A stretch of DNA of 64,000 nt. It comes from an uncultured bacterium (lineage in GTDB: Bacteria > Actinomycetota > Coriobacteriia > Coriobacteriales > Coriobacteriaceae). The stretch spans positions 1 to 64,000 of the forward strand of contig CAJMPU010000013.1 of assembly GCA_905215505.1 (NCBI GenBank), written 5' to 3'. Of the stretch, positions 8,783 through 17,545 are shown piece after piece (position 1 is the stretch's first letter; each line of letters starts with the position of its first letter). The position numbers and the translations under genes were made by a program. The notes below the pieces were generated by a model. That model made no database searches and was not told the origin of the DNA. It saw nothing but the letters and a program-made list of their open reading frames with translations.

Positions 8783-9577
8783 TTAAGCCTCCTCGGTCTT
8801 GCTCAGTCCACCAAACCTACGGTCACGGCCCTGATAGGCCAAAATGGCGTCGACAAGGCCCCAACGATCAAAGTCGGGCCAATAGGTATCGGTGACGTAG
8901 AATTCGGAATAGGCCACCTGCCACAGCAGATAGTTCGAAAGGCGCAGCTCACCAGAAGTGCGAATCACAAGCTCAGGATCGGGAAGGCCGGCGGTATAGA
9001 GGTGGGAAGCCACCATGTCGTCATCAATTGCGCCAGGATCGATCTTACCGGCGGCAGCGTCGAGTGCGATTTGACGGACAGCGCGGGTAATCTCGGCACG
9101 CGCGCCGTAGTTGACGGCAAGCGCCAGCGTCATGCCGGTGTGATTGGCGCACTCGGCAAGACCGCGTTCAAAAACGTCGCGGGTCTTCTTGGGCAGCGCG
9201 GAAATGTCACCCAAAAAGACAACGCGCACGTTTTCGCGCTTCAGAAGCGGCAGCTCGTCGATAAACGTCTTGGCAAACAGGTGCATCAAGACGTTGACCT
9301 CATGCTGCGGGCGGTTCCAGTTTTCGGTAGAAAACGCATAGGCCGAAAGCACGTCGACGCCCAGACGCACGCAGGCGGTAATAATCTCGCGAAGGGAGAC
9401 GATACCCGCCTTGTGGCCCTCGGTGCGTGCAAGACCGCGCGATGTGGCCCAACGACCGTTGCCGTCCATGATGCACGAGATATGGTGCGGAATGTTATTG
9501 AGGTCAAGGTCGGAAAAACCGACGCCCGCAGGGGCGTCGGCAAAGTACTCGACCAGTTTATGCTCGTCGTATTGCAC
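8783..9577 (-). CDS. uppS: Isoprenyl transferase (undecaprenyl diphosphate synthase)
   Basis: 264 residues. Cis-prenyltransferase that extends farnesyl diphosphate with isopentenyl units to make the C55 carrier for peptidoglycan and surface polysaccharides. The catalytic motif MDGNGRWA is at about 37-44 (Asp38), with GHKAG and, further on, RTSGELRLSNYLLWQ binding diphosphate. GTG start with GGAG 7 nt upstream. It lies one nt after the frr stop and uses the products of dxr/ispG in the same operon. Confidence 0.96.
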   Translation of the reverse strand: MQYDEHKLVEYFADAPAGVGFSDLDLNNIPHHISCIMDGNGRWATSRGLARTEGHKAGIVSLREIITACVRLGVDVLSAYAFSTENWNRPQHEVNVLMHLFAKTFIDELPLLKRENVRVVFLGDISALPKKTRDVFERGLAECANHTGMTLALAVNYGARAEITRAVRQIALDAAAGKIDPGAIDDDMVASHLYTAGLPDPELVIRTSGELRLSNYLLWQVAYSEFYVTDTYWPDFDRWGLVDAILAYQGRDRRFGGLSKTEEA

Positions 9578-9578
9578 C

Positions 9579-10115
9579 TTAGATCTCCATGACCTCGGCT
9601 TCTTTTTCCTTCAGAAGCTCCTCGACCTTGGCGACATACTCATCGGTGTGCTTCTGGACCTTGGCCTGCTCGCGACGGACATCGTCCTCGGTGAGCTCCT
9701 CATCGCGCTCGAGCTTGTTGTTGAAGTCGCGACGGATGTTACGGATAGACACCTTGGCCTGCTCGGCGTACTCGCGGCACTCCTTGACGAGCTCGCGACG
9801 GCGCTCCTCAGTAGGAGCCGGGAACGGAAGACGAACGACGGTGCCATCGGAGTTGGGGGTAATACCCAGATCGGAAGCGCCGATGGCCTTGACGATAGCG
9901 TTGATGAGGGCCTTGTCCCACGGCTCGATGAGCAGCATGTGAGCCTCGGGGGTCTTGACGGCGGCAACCTGCGTGACCGGCGTGGGGACACCGTAATAAT
10001 CGACGGTGATGTCGGACAGAATGTTGGCGTTGGCGCGACCGGTACGGACCTTGGAGAAGTTATGCTTGAGGGACTCGAGCGACTTGTCCATATGGGCGGT
10101 GATGTTCTCTGCCAT
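9579..10115 (-). CDS. frr: Ribosome recycling factor
   Basis: 178 residues, a few shorter than the common 185. RRF works with EF-G to split post-termination ribosomes. The three-helix-bundle sequence is recognisable (KVRTGRANANIL near the N-terminus, VVRLPFPAPTEERRRELVK in the middle). ATG at 10115 with GGAGG 7 nt upstream. Two nt downstream of pyrH, as in very many bacteria. Confidence 0.97.
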   Translation of the reverse strand: MAENITAHMDKSLESLKHNFSKVRTGRANANILSDITVDYYGVPTPVTQVAAVKTPEAHMLLIEPWDKALINAIVKAIGASDLGITPNSDGTVVRLPFPAPTEERRRELVKECREYAEQAKVSIRNIRRDFNNKLERDEELTEDDVRREQAKVQKHTDEYVAKVEELLKEKEAEVMEI

Positions 10116-10117
10116 GC

Positions 10118-10840
10118 TTAATCCTCCTGATAGACGAGCGTGCCGACGGGCTCACCCGCGAGCGCGCGTTTGACGGTGTCCTCGCCATCGATGTTGAGGA
10201 CCAAAATAGGCATACGGTTATCCTGGCACAGGGCCGTAGCTGTGGAATCCATAACCTGCAGGCCGCGAACGAGAACCTCGTGATAAGTAATCTTGTCAAA
10301 ACGGACGGCATCGGCGCACTTGACGGGATCCTTGTCGTAGATGCCGTCAACCTTGGTGGCTTTAATCAGAATCTCGGCGCCGATCTCGCACGCACGAAGA
10401 GCCGCGGCGGTGTCGGTCGTAAAGTACGGATTACCCGAACCGGCGGCAAAAATAACAACGTTGCCCTTGGAAAGGTGGTTGATAGCGCGACGGCGAATAT
10501 AGGGCTCGCAGATCTCGTTCATCTGGATAGCGCTCATCACGCGGCAGGGAACATCGTTATGCTCGAAGGCATCCTGCAGGGCGAGCGCGTTCATAACGGT
10601 TGCCAGCATGCCCATGTAGTCGGCCTGAGCACGCTCCATGCCACCGGCAGCGCCTGCCATGCCGCGGAAAATATTGCCGCCGCCGACAACGACGCCGACC
10701 TCATGGCCAACGGTGAGCAGCTCCTTGACCTGCTTGGCAAGATGGTCGGTAACCTTGGGGTCAATGCCATATTGGCCGTCGCCCATCAGTGCTTCGCCGG
10801 AAAGCTTAAGAAGCACGCGTTTATATCGGATGTCGGACAA
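10118..10840 (-). CDS. pyrH: UMP kinase
   Basis: 240 residues. Amino-acid-kinase-fold enzyme making UDP from UMP, allosterically tuned in bacteria (GTP activates, UTP inhibits). The nucleotide-binding LLKLSGEALMG is at the N-terminus, VVGGGNIFRG follows, and conserved ATKVDGIYDKDP is near 160-175. TTG start with GGAGG 6 nt upstream. First gene of the pyrH-frr-uppS-cdsA-dxr-rseP-ispG-proS operon; a TATCAT -10-like box lies near 10871-10876, about 30 bp upstream. Confidence 0.97.
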   Translation of the reverse strand: MSDIRYKRVLLKLSGEALMGDGQYGIDPKVTDHLAKQVKELLTVGHEVGVVVGGGNIFRGMAGAAGGMERAQADYMGMLATVMNALALQDAFEHNDVPCRVMSAIQMNEICEPYIRRRAINHLSKGNVVIFAAGSGNPYFTTDTAAALRACEIGAEILIKATKVDGIYDKDPVKCADAVRFDKITYHEVLVRGLQVMDSTATALCQDNRMPILVLNIDGEDTVKRALAGEPVGTLVYQED

Positions 10841-10904
10841 AGCGATCCTCCTTTAATTAGACTCTCAATATGATATCAAAGGCTCTGATAAGAGCCATGA
10901 AAAA

Positions 10905-10933
10905 GCAGGCTGTGAGTAAAACCCACAGCCTGC
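10905..10933 (-). terminator. Intrinsic terminator after tsf
   Basis: A perfect 10-bp stem (GCAGGCTGTG / CACAGCCTGC) with a 9-nt loop, followed on the minus strand by CTTTTTCATG, 24 nt after the tsf stop. It separates rpsB-tsf from the pyrH operon. Confidence 0.88.
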
Positions 10934-10957
10934 TCATTACCAGCTACAAGAGCTTAT

Positions 10958-11827
10958 TTACTCGCCACGGACCAGACGGTCAAAGGCAACGACGGTAATG
11001 GTGTCGCCGAGCTCCTTGGAGACCTGCTCAGCGTACTTCTTGATGGTGAGGGAGCTGTCCTTGATGAACTCCTGCTCGGTGAGCACGGACTGCTTGTAGA
11101 ACTTCTCCAGACGGCCGACAGCCATCTTCTCCTGGATAGCCTCGGGCTTGCCGGACTCGGCAGCCTGAGCCATGTAGATCTGCTTCTCGTGCTCGACGGT
11201 CTCGGTCGGAACCTGATCGCGGGTAGCGCAGATCGGGGCGACGGCGGCAACCTGAAGGGCAACGTCGTGAGCGAAGGTCTTGAAGGACTCAGCCTGAGCG
11301 GTCTCGGCCTTCTCGAAGGCGAACTCGACGAGGACGCCGATCTTACCACCCATGTGGATGTAAGAAGCGAGCGCGCCGTTCTCGGCCTTGCGGGCAGCGA
11401 AGCGGGAGATCTTCATGTTCTCGCCCATGATGTGAATCATCTCGGTGAGCTCGGAGGAAACGGTCTCCTCGCCCATCGGCTTCTCGAGCAGAGCGTCGAC
11501 ATCGGCAGGCTCGGTGGTAGCGACAACCTCAGCGACCTTGGAAGCAAAGCCGGTGAACTTGGCGTTGGAGCCAACGAAGTCGGTCTCGCAGGAGAGCTCG
11601 AGCAGAGCGCCGGTCTTGCCATCCTCGGAGACGAACGCGGCTACAGCGCCCTCGTTGGTCTCGCGGCCAGCCTTCTTGGCAGCCTTGGCGAGGCCGTTCT
11701 TACGAAGAACGTCGACAGCGGCGTCCATGTCGCCGTCAGCCTCGACGAGAGCCTTCTTGCACTCCATCATCGGGGAGTCGGTCATCTCGCGGAGCTGCTT
11801 GACCATAGCGGCGGTAATCTGGGCCAT
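10958..11827 (-). CDS. tsf: Translation elongation factor Ts
   Basis: 289 residues. Guanine-nucleotide exchange factor for EF-Tu. The N-terminal module (MAQITAAMVKQLREMTDSP) and the EF-Tu contact region with CETDFV are clear. The ATG at 11827 has AAAGGA 7 nt upstream; a further in-frame start five codons upstream lies inside that SD region and is rejected. Follows rpsB at 45 nt and is terminated by the hairpin at 10905-10933. Confidence 0.97.
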   Translation of the reverse strand: MAQITAAMVKQLREMTDSPMMECKKALVEADGDMDAAVDVLRKNGLAKAAKKAGRETNEGAVAAFVSEDGKTGALLELSCETDFVGSNAKFTGFASKVAEVVATTEPADVDALLEKPMGEETVSSELTEMIHIMGENMKISRFAARKAENGALASYIHMGGKIGVLVEFAFEKAETAQAESFKTFAHDVALQVAAVAPICATRDQVPTETVEHEKQIYMAQAAESGKPEAIQEKMAVGRLEKFYKQSVLTEQEFIKDSSLTIKKYAEQVSKELGDTITVVAFDRLVRGE

Positions 11828-11872
11828 TGTGGTTCCTTTCAAAGAGATGAAAAAGAATTAACTAAGACTGAT

Positions 11873-12601
11873 TTACTCGGCCTTGGGCTCAGCGGCCATC
11901 TCGGCCTCGGAGACCTGCTCCTTGCCGGAGCCAGCGAGGCAGGCGTCAGCCATGAGCTCGCACATAAGGGTGACAGCAGAGATAGCGTCATCGTTGCAGG
12001 GGATGCCGTACTCGACCTCGTCGGGATCGGAGTTGGTGTCGATCAGAGCGACGACGGGGATGTTCAGGCGCTGAGCCTCCTTGATGGCGTTCTCCTCGCG
12101 CTTGGTGTCGATGACAAAGAGAGCCTGGGGCAGACCCTTCATGTCGCGGGCGCCACCGAGGTTGGTCTGGAGCTTGGTGAGCTCCTTGCCGAGAACAGCC
12201 TGCTCCTTCTTGGGGAGCACTGCCATGCGGCCGTCCTCGACCATGGCCTCAAGCTCCTCCATGCGGTTGATGCGGGAGCGGATGGTGACGAAGTTGGTCA
12301 GCATGCCGCCGAGCCAACGCTGGTTGATGTAAGGCATGTTGGCGCGCTCAGCAGCGTTCTTGACGGCCTCCTGAGCCTGCTTCTTGGTGCCGACGAACAG
12401 CACGTTGCCGCCCTTGGCGACGTTCTTGACGAAGGTGTAGGCCTGGTCGGCGTCGAGGATAGTCTGCTTGAGGTCGAGGATGTAGATGCCGTTGCGCTCA
12501 CCGAAGATGAACGGCTTCATCTTGGGGTTCCAGCGACGGGTCTGGTGACCGAAGTGGCAGCCGGCCTCGAGCAGGGTGCGGATATTAATCTTGGTAGCCA
12601 T
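11873..12601 (-). CDS. rpsB: 30S ribosomal protein S2
   Basis: 242 residues starting MATKINIRTLLEAGCHFGHQ, the standard S2 N-terminus; RRWNPKMKPFIF and the conserved coiled-coil region follow, with a short acidic/Ala tail. S2 binds late on the 30S head-platform junction and is needed to recruit S1-type functions. GGAGG lies 6 nt upstream of the ATG. Transcribed with tsf from the promoter at 12743-12771 through a leader of about 135 nt. Confidence 0.98.
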   Translation of the reverse strand: MATKINIRTLLEAGCHFGHQTRRWNPKMKPFIFGERNGIYILDLKQTILDADQAYTFVKNVAKGGNVLFVGTKKQAQEAVKNAAERANMPYINQRWLGGMLTNFVTIRSRINRMEELEAMVEDGRMAVLPKKEQAVLGKELTKLQTNLGGARDMKGLPQALFVIDTKREENAIKEAQRLNIPVVALIDTNSDPDEVEYGIPCNDDAISAVTLMCELMADACLAGSGKEQVSEAEMAAEPKAE

Positions 12602-12771
12602 GTTAAACCTCCTGTGGTTTGCCTCCGCGCGGGGTCATCCTCCAAAACCAACCCGGACATGTGCTACCAAAGCCCGGGCACCACGGTATGAAGTAGCCGC
12701 GCGTGCGTGATAAAAACCTGTTGCCGTGAAGCAACCCGATGAATGATAGCAGGAATGCATCTTCCTGCCAA
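12602..12771 (-). promoter_or_regulatory. rpsB promoter and structured leader
   Basis: On the minus strand, TTGGCA (12766-12771), a 17-nt spacer and TATCAT (12743-12748) form a good sigma-70-type promoter. The leader of about 135 nt contains a small GTTGC/GCAAC hairpin followed by GTTTTT (about 12705-12732) and a CCCGG/CCGGG pairing nearer the gene. S2 autoregulates through its leader in other bacteria; that this leader does so is inference. No ORF or RNA gene is visible between rpsB and the Xer gene. Confidence 0.6.
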
Positions 12772-12820
12772 CCCGCAATCAAAACCACACACCTGAGCGC
12801 GGCGCGGGACGTCCCAGCCA

Positions 12821-13741
12821 CTATTCGCCGCGGGGATGGGCTTGAGCCACAGCCCGCTTAAGCCGATCGGGTGTGAGATGCGTGTAGATCTGCGTCGTGG
12901 ACAGGCTCGCATGACCCAGCAGCTCTTGAACCGAGCGCAGGTCCGCGCCGCCCTCGAGCAAGTCGGTCGCAAAGGTATGGCGCATCGCATGCGGGGCGAT
13001 GTCGGCCGGAATGCCGGCGAGCGTCGCCAGCATATGAAACCGCCGCCTGAGCATGGCGGCACTCATGCGATTACCGCGCGCCGATATAAGCAGCGGATGC
13101 GGCCCGGTAGCGGGGTCACGACGCTTTGCCCGAGCGAGCAACTCCGGCCTCCCCTCCTCAATATAGAGACGCGTCGCCTCGAGCGCACGACGATACAGAG
13201 GGACGATACGTTCTTTGCTCCCCTTGCCCCACAGGCGCAGCGTGCGTTCGGACCACGCAATGGACTCCACATTGAGTGCTGCGAGCTCAGAGATACGGGC
13301 GCCCGAGGCATAGAGCAGCTCGAGCATCGCCGCATCGCGCAGTCCCGCGGGTGTTGAGGTATCAGGCGTCTTGAGCAGCGCCTCCACCTGTTGGGTCGTC
13401 AGCACACCGGGTAGATCGCGCGGGAGCTTGGGCGAGGAAATTGCCGAGACCACATCGCCCTCCACGACCCCCTCGGCAGCCATCCACCGATAGAGCGAGC
13501 GAATGGCAGACAGGTGTGCCGCAAGGGTCCGAGCCGCCATCTGGCTACGCGACAGCTCGGCCAAATAGGAGCGAACGGTCCGTACGTCGGCAGCGCGAGC
13601 GTCGATGCCCTCGCGGTCGCACCACGCGGCGAAGCGCTCGAGCCGCGAGGCGTAGGCGATTACCGTATTGGGAGCGAGCCCTTCGACTCGTGCGATATAG
13701 GCGATAAACGAGTCGACGGCATCGTACAGGTCAAAAGCTAT
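12821..13741 (-). CDS. xerD: Tyrosine recombinase XerC/XerD, with a non-canonical start codon
   Basis: Site-specific recombinase that would resolve chromosome dimers at dif. Counting from the proposed ATA start, the catalytic set is complete: R149 (GARISEL), K176 (GKGSKER), H251 and R254 (HAMRHTFAT), H277 (LGHAS) and Y286 (TQIYTH). The first standard start in frame is a TTG at 13564, which would remove about 59 residues. Yet the upstream frame encodes a normal core-binding domain (DSFIAYIARVEG, LAPNTVIAYASRLERF). The frame has no ATG, GTG or TTG before its upstream stop at 13847-13849. Candidates are ATA at 13741, overlapping the trmFO stop as ATAG with GGAGG 9 nt upstream, or CTG at 13729. 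Length 306 fits the family. XerC versus XerD is undecided. Confidence 0.82.
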   Translation of the reverse strand: MAFDLYDAVDSFIAYIARVEGLAPNTVIAYASRLERFAAWCDREGIDARAADVRTVRSYLAELSRSQMAARTLAAHLSAIRSLYRWMAAEGVVEGDVVSAISSPKLPRDLPGVLTTQQVEALLKTPDTSTPAGLRDAAMLELLYASGARISELAALNVESIAWSERTLRLWGKGSKERIVPLYRRALEATRLYIEEGRPELLARAKRRDPATGPHPLLISARGNRMSAAMLRRRFHMLATLAGIPADIAPHAMRHTFATDLLEGGADLRSVQELLGHASLSTTQIYTHLTPDRLKRAVAQAHPRGE

Positions 13742-15075
13742 GACCTCTCGCCTCCAAACAGATCGGAGCGCGATTCCAGATAGGCATCCAGGGCCTTGAG
13801 GGCGCGGTCCGCGTAAGCCTGGTAACGATCGCGCTTGCTGCGGCGCTTACCATCCTCGAGTGGCGGCACCAGGCCAAAGTTGACATGCATAGGCTGATAG
13901 CCCACGGTGGCAGGATCGGTCGCATAGCCCACGAGCGCACCCAGGGCGCCCACGCGCGGCAACTCGACGCCCGCGGCACCGATAGCCTCGGCATAGGTGT
14001 TGAGTGCCGCGAGCAGACCTGTCGCCACGGCTTCCATGTACCCCTCGGTGCCGGTGATCTGACCGGCCAGGCGCACGCCGGTACCAGGCACGGCAAAGGT
14101 GCCATCGAGCACGTGCGGCGCATCGACAAAGGTATTGCGGTGCATGACACCGTAGCGGAAGAACTCAGCGTTCTCCAGGCCCGGCACCATATGGAAGACG
14201 CGCTTCTGTTCGCCAAAGGTCAGGTTGGTCTGGAAGCCCACCAGGTTATAGGCGGTCTTCTCCTTGTTCTCGGCACGCAGCTGAATCGCCGCCCAGGGAC
14301 GACGACCGGTTCGCGGGTCGGTGAGGCCGACGGGCTTCATGGCGCCAAAGCGAATGGCGTCCTTGCCGGTGCGCGCAACTTCCTCGGCAGGCTGGCAGGC
14401 CTGGAACAGATCGCCGCCCTCAAAGTCCTTGAGCACCACGCGGTCGGCCGTGGTAAGCGCCTCGATAAAGGCCTCGTACTCTTCCTTGTTGAGCGGAGCG
14501 TTGAGATAGTCGCCGCTCCCCTGCTCCTCGTAGCGCGACTGCGAGAACAGCACGTCCATATCGAGCGTGGAGGCATCGACGATCGGCGCCGCGGCATCGA
14601 AGAACGCAAGGGCGTCGCCACCGACGAGCTTCACGACCTCTTCGCTCAACGCCGGCGAGCACAAGGGGCCGGCGGCAATGACCACGTGACCTTCGGGAAT
14701 CTGCGTGACCTCGCCGTGAACGATCTCGATATTGGGACGGGCGGCAACCTCGTCCTCGACAAGCTCGGAAAACTTGACGCGGTCGACCGCCAAGGCGCCA
14801 CCGGCGGGAACAGCCGCGCGATGGGCGCAATCGAGCAGGACCGAACCCATGCGCTCAAGCTCGGCCTTCAGCAAACCAGCCGCGGAATCCGGACGGGTCG
14901 ACTTAAACGAATTGGAACAGACGAGCTCTGCCAGGTGATCGGTATGGTGGGCCGGGGAGCTCACCTGGGGGCGCATCTCGCACAGCTTTACGGAAAACCC
15001 GCGATCCGCCAGCTGAATCGCGCACTCCGAACCCGCCAGACCGCCACCGATAACCGTCACCTGATCAAACAGCAT
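13738..15075 (-). CDS. trmFO: tRNA (uracil-54-C5)-methyltransferase, folate/FAD dependent
   Basis: 445 residues. Makes ribothymidine at tRNA position 54 using methylene-tetrahydrofolate. The N-terminal FAD-binding VIGGGLAGSECA is followed by CEMRPQVSSPAHHTDHLAELVC, and GTGVRLAGQITGTEGYMEA is typical of the TrmFO/GidA superfamily. ATG at 15075 with AAAGGTG 7 nt upstream; the TTG two codons earlier is less well placed. It lies between dprA and xerD, as in Gram-positives where trmFO adjoins topA/xer/dprA. Confidence 0.95.
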   Translation of the reverse strand: MLFDQVTVIGGGLAGSECAIQLADRGFSVKLCEMRPQVSSPAHHTDHLAELVCSNSFKSTRPDSAAGLLKAELERMGSVLLDCAHRAAVPAGGALAVDRVKFSELVEDEVAARPNIEIVHGEVTQIPEGHVVIAAGPLCSPALSEEVVKLVGGDALAFFDAAAPIVDASTLDMDVLFSQSRYEEQGSGDYLNAPLNKEEYEAFIEALTTADRVVLKDFEGGDLFQACQPAEEVARTGKDAIRFGAMKPVGLTDPRTGRRPWAAIQLRAENKEKTAYNLVGFQTNLTFGEQKRVFHMVPGLENAEFFRYGVMHRNTFVDAPHVLDGTFAVPGTGVRLAGQITGTEGYMEAVATGLLAALNTYAEAIGAAGVELPRVGALGALVGYATDPATVGYQPMHVNFGLVPPLEDGKRRSKRDRYQAYADRALKALDAYLESRSDLFGGERS

Positions 15076-15089
15076 CTGCAAACACCTTT

Positions 15090-16025
15090 CTAATTGACAT
15101 GTTTTCCATTGTGACCGAAGGGTGTCTGGGCGTGAAGAGCAAACTTGGAGGGCGCATACCTTCCATCCATCATGCGCTCGATAAGGCCCTCGAGCTCAAG
15201 CGAACCCAGGAGCTTAAGTACGCCAACGGCATCGAGCGAGACGAGTGCCGCGATGTCGTCGACCTTGAGCGGAGAGGCGATGAGTGCATGCATCACGGTC
15301 TGCTGTGTTTGATCCAGGTCGGCAATGCCGGGAGCATCGGGGCGCGAGTAGCGCAGGGTGCCGTAGATGCGTGAAATAGCCATCTCGATAGATTCCTCGT
15401 CGATGATGCAGCAGGCACCGTTCGCAATGAGGTAATTCGTGCCACGCGACTCGGGCGATAGGATCGACCCCGGCACGGCAAGAAGTTCTCGCCCCAAATC
15501 CATAGCAGCCTCGGCTGTAGAAAACGTCCCGGAAGGCATACCCGCCTCGGATACAAAGAGGGCTTGCGACAAGGCCGCGATTACGCGATTGCGGCGCGGA
15601 AAGGCAAACTTGCGCGGACCCATGCCCCACGGAGAGATCGACACGACCGCGCCACCCGTATCGAGCGTGCGCGTAATAAGCCCCGCGCTCGAACGCGGGT
15701 AGACCACGTCGGCGCCCGTCCCCAGCACCACGACGTGTTTACCGCCAGCGTTGACCGCAGCCCAACCCGAGGCCTGGTCACAACCGACCGCGCCGCCCGA
15801 GACTACCGTCACGCCCGCCTCGACCGCCACCTTTGACGCAAGCTCTGCCACGGCAAGACCATACGGCGAGGCCTTGCGCGCGCCGATGATGGAGAGCGCG
15901 GGCGTCGAAAGCACCTCGGGGTTGCCGCGCACATAGAGCGTCTGGGGTACATCAGAAAGCTCCAAAACGGTCTCGGGATACAACGTATCACCTGGATGCA
16001 GTTCAAAGGTCCCCTCGGCCATCAT
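15090..16025 (-). CDS. dprA: DNA-processing protein DprA (Smf)
   Basis: 311 residues. Loads RecA on incoming single-stranded DNA during transformation. The Rossmann-like core is clear (LSIIGARKASPYG, VVSGGAVGCDQASG, VVLGTGADVVYP, FPRRNRVIAALS), and a C-terminal winged helix covers roughly 235-295. The longer upstream frame overlaps comM and has no family similarity. ATG at 16025 has GGAGG 5 nt upstream and overlaps the comM stop as ATGA; a second ATG immediately follows. No other competence machinery is in the window, so its role here may be general recombination. Confidence 0.94.
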   Translation of the reverse strand: MMAEGTFELHPGDTLYPETVLELSDVPQTLYVRGNPEVLSTPALSIIGARKASPYGLAVAELASKVAVEAGVTVVSGGAVGCDQASGWAAVNAGGKHVVVLGTGADVVYPRSSAGLITRTLDTGGAVVSISPWGMGPRKFAFPRRNRVIAALSQALFVSEAGMPSGTFSTAEAAMDLGRELLAVPGSILSPESRGTNYLIANGACCIIDEESIEMAISRIYGTLRYSRPDAPGIADLDQTQQTVMHALIASPLKVDDIAALVSLDAVGVLKLLGSLELEGLIERMMDGRYAPSKFALHAQTPFGHNGKHVN

Positions 16026-17545
16026 TGGTCCCTCCTTCCCTGGTACATCGCCGCCTCGAGCACGTGGTCCTGCGTCACATGCTCGCTCTCGGCGACGTCG
16101 GCGATTGTACGAGCGATACGCACCAGGCGCACGATACCGCGACCCGTGAGATGTGTGCGCTTCGACAGGCCGAGTACACACTTCTCCGCCGCATCATCGA
16201 GCTCAAAGGTCGAAACGACGCCGTCAATGGACCGCGTCTCGTCATCCTCGACCTCGGCATCCGCATCGTCCATACGGGATTCGCGCCAAGCGCGAAAAGC
16301 GCGACCGCGCACAACGTAGTCACGTAACTCGGCAGACGACATACCCTCCGCACCCTCGATAATCACTTGGGGGTCGGGACGGGTCACATCGATCATCATG
16401 TCGATACGGTCGGCCAAAGGACCGCGCAGCTTTGACCGATAGCGCTCGACCATCGCCGCCGAGCAGCGGCATGGCACCTCACGGTCGCCCAAAAAACCGC
16501 AAGGGCAGGGATTGCTCGCAGCCAGCAGCTGAAAGCGCGACGGGAAGGTAAAAGCCCCGTCGACGCGTACGATCCTCACATAGCCGCGCTCGATGGGCTG
16601 ACGCAGCGTCTGCAGCACACCCGTGGGAAACTCGGCAAGCTCGTCCAAAAATAGTACGCCGCCATGAGCAAGGCTGATCTCACCCGGGTGCACCGGGCGC
16701 CCACCGCCGATAAGACCTGCGGTCGAAATACTGTGATGGGGACTGCGGAAGGGCCGGTGCCCCGCCAACAAGCCATCAATGTTCTCACCCAAAACCGAAT
16801 GGATGCACAGCGCCGCCTGTTGATCCTCAACGGAAAGCTCGGGCAGGATGCCGGTCATACGACGCGCGAGCATCGTCTTGCCCGATCCCGGGGACCCGAT
16901 CATGAGCAAGCCGAGTTCTCCTGCCGCCGCAAGCGCCATGCCGCGCTTGGCGACCTCCTGCCCAAGTACGTCGGCATAGTCGAGCTCGGGCTCAAAGGTC
17001 GCCTCGAGCACTTCAGAATCCAAGTAGTGCCGCGCGGCATCGCCCATGCCATGGGCAAGCTGAGACAAATGATCGATGAATCCACAATCCACGCCCGCGA
17101 GTGGCACATGCTGGTCTGACCTGCCGGCGATAAAAGACAGCCCCATGTCGCGAGCCAGCAGCTGAAACGCCACCTCGCCCTTGACGGGGAGCACCGTACC
17201 GTCCAAGCCGAGCTCGCCGGCGATAAGGCAGCGATCGAGGTTGTCGCGGGGAATCTGACCATCGGCCGCCAATACCGCGATGGCGATGGGCAGATCAAAG
17301 CCGCTACCGGTCTTGCGAATATCGCCAGGCGCCAGATTGACCGTAATGCCCGAGCGCGGGATCTCGAACCCGGCGGAGCGCATCGCGCAGCGAATACGAC
17401 CGCGTGACTCCATCACCTCCATGCTCGGAATGCCGAGCATCTGGATGCCCGGAACGCCACCGGCAAGCGAGACCTCGACCGTGACGTGAATCGCCTCGAC
17501 GCCGCGGATGCAGGCCGCGTGAACGGCAAACGTCTCGAACGCCAT
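16022..17545 (-). CDS. comM: YifB/ComM family Mg-chelatase-like AAA+ ATPase
   Basis: 507 residues. The N-terminal Lon-protease-like domain begins MAFETFAVHAACIRGVE. The Walker A motif GSPGSGKT is at 217-224, followed by LFLDELAEF (Walker B), ASNPCPCGFLGD and a C-terminal Mg_chelatase domain. In Vibrio, ComM is a branch-migration helicase that helps integrate transforming DNA; other bacteria carry it without natural competence. Start at 17545 overlaps the yraN stop (ATGA) and dprA follows with the same overlap, so yraN-comM-dprA are translationally coupled. Confidence 0.93.
   Translation of the reverse strand: MAFETFAVHAACIRGVEAIHVTVEVSLAGGVPGIQMLGIPSMEVMESRGRIRCAMRSAGFEIPRSGITVNLAPGDIRKTGSGFDLPIAIAVLAADGQIPRDNLDRCLIAGELGLDGTVLPVKGEVAFQLLARDMGLSFIAGRSDQHVPLAGVDCGFIDHLSQLAHGMGDAARHYLDSEVLEATFEPELDYADVLGQEVAKRGMALAAAGELGLLMIGSPGSGKTMLARRMTGILPELSVEDQQAALCIHSVLGENIDGLLAGHRPFRSPHHSISTAGLIGGGRPVHPGEISLAHGGVLFLDELAEFPTGVLQTLRQPIERGYVRIVRVDGAFTFPSRFQLLAASNPCPCGFLGDREVPCRCSAAMVERYRSKLRGPLADRIDMMIDVTRPDPQVIIEGAEGMSSAELRDYVVRGRAFRAWRESRMDDADAEVEDDETRSIDGVVSTFELDDAAEKCVLGLSKRTHLTGRGIVRLVRIARTIADVAESEHVTQDHVLEAAMYQGRRDQ

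Noticed and set aside
11189..12691. 500-codon + strand frame opposite tsf/rpsB
   Set aside because: Shadow frame; Leu/Gly/Asp repeats from antisense ribosomal-protein codons.
12821..13741. Xer gene as an integrase of a mobile island
   Set aside because: It lies in a conserved housekeeping neighbourhood, has no attachment repeats or phage genes nearby, and overlaps trmFO.
15090..17545. Natural-competence operon
   Set aside because: dprA and comM occur here, but no comE, comG or pilus genes; both are common in non-competent bacteria.
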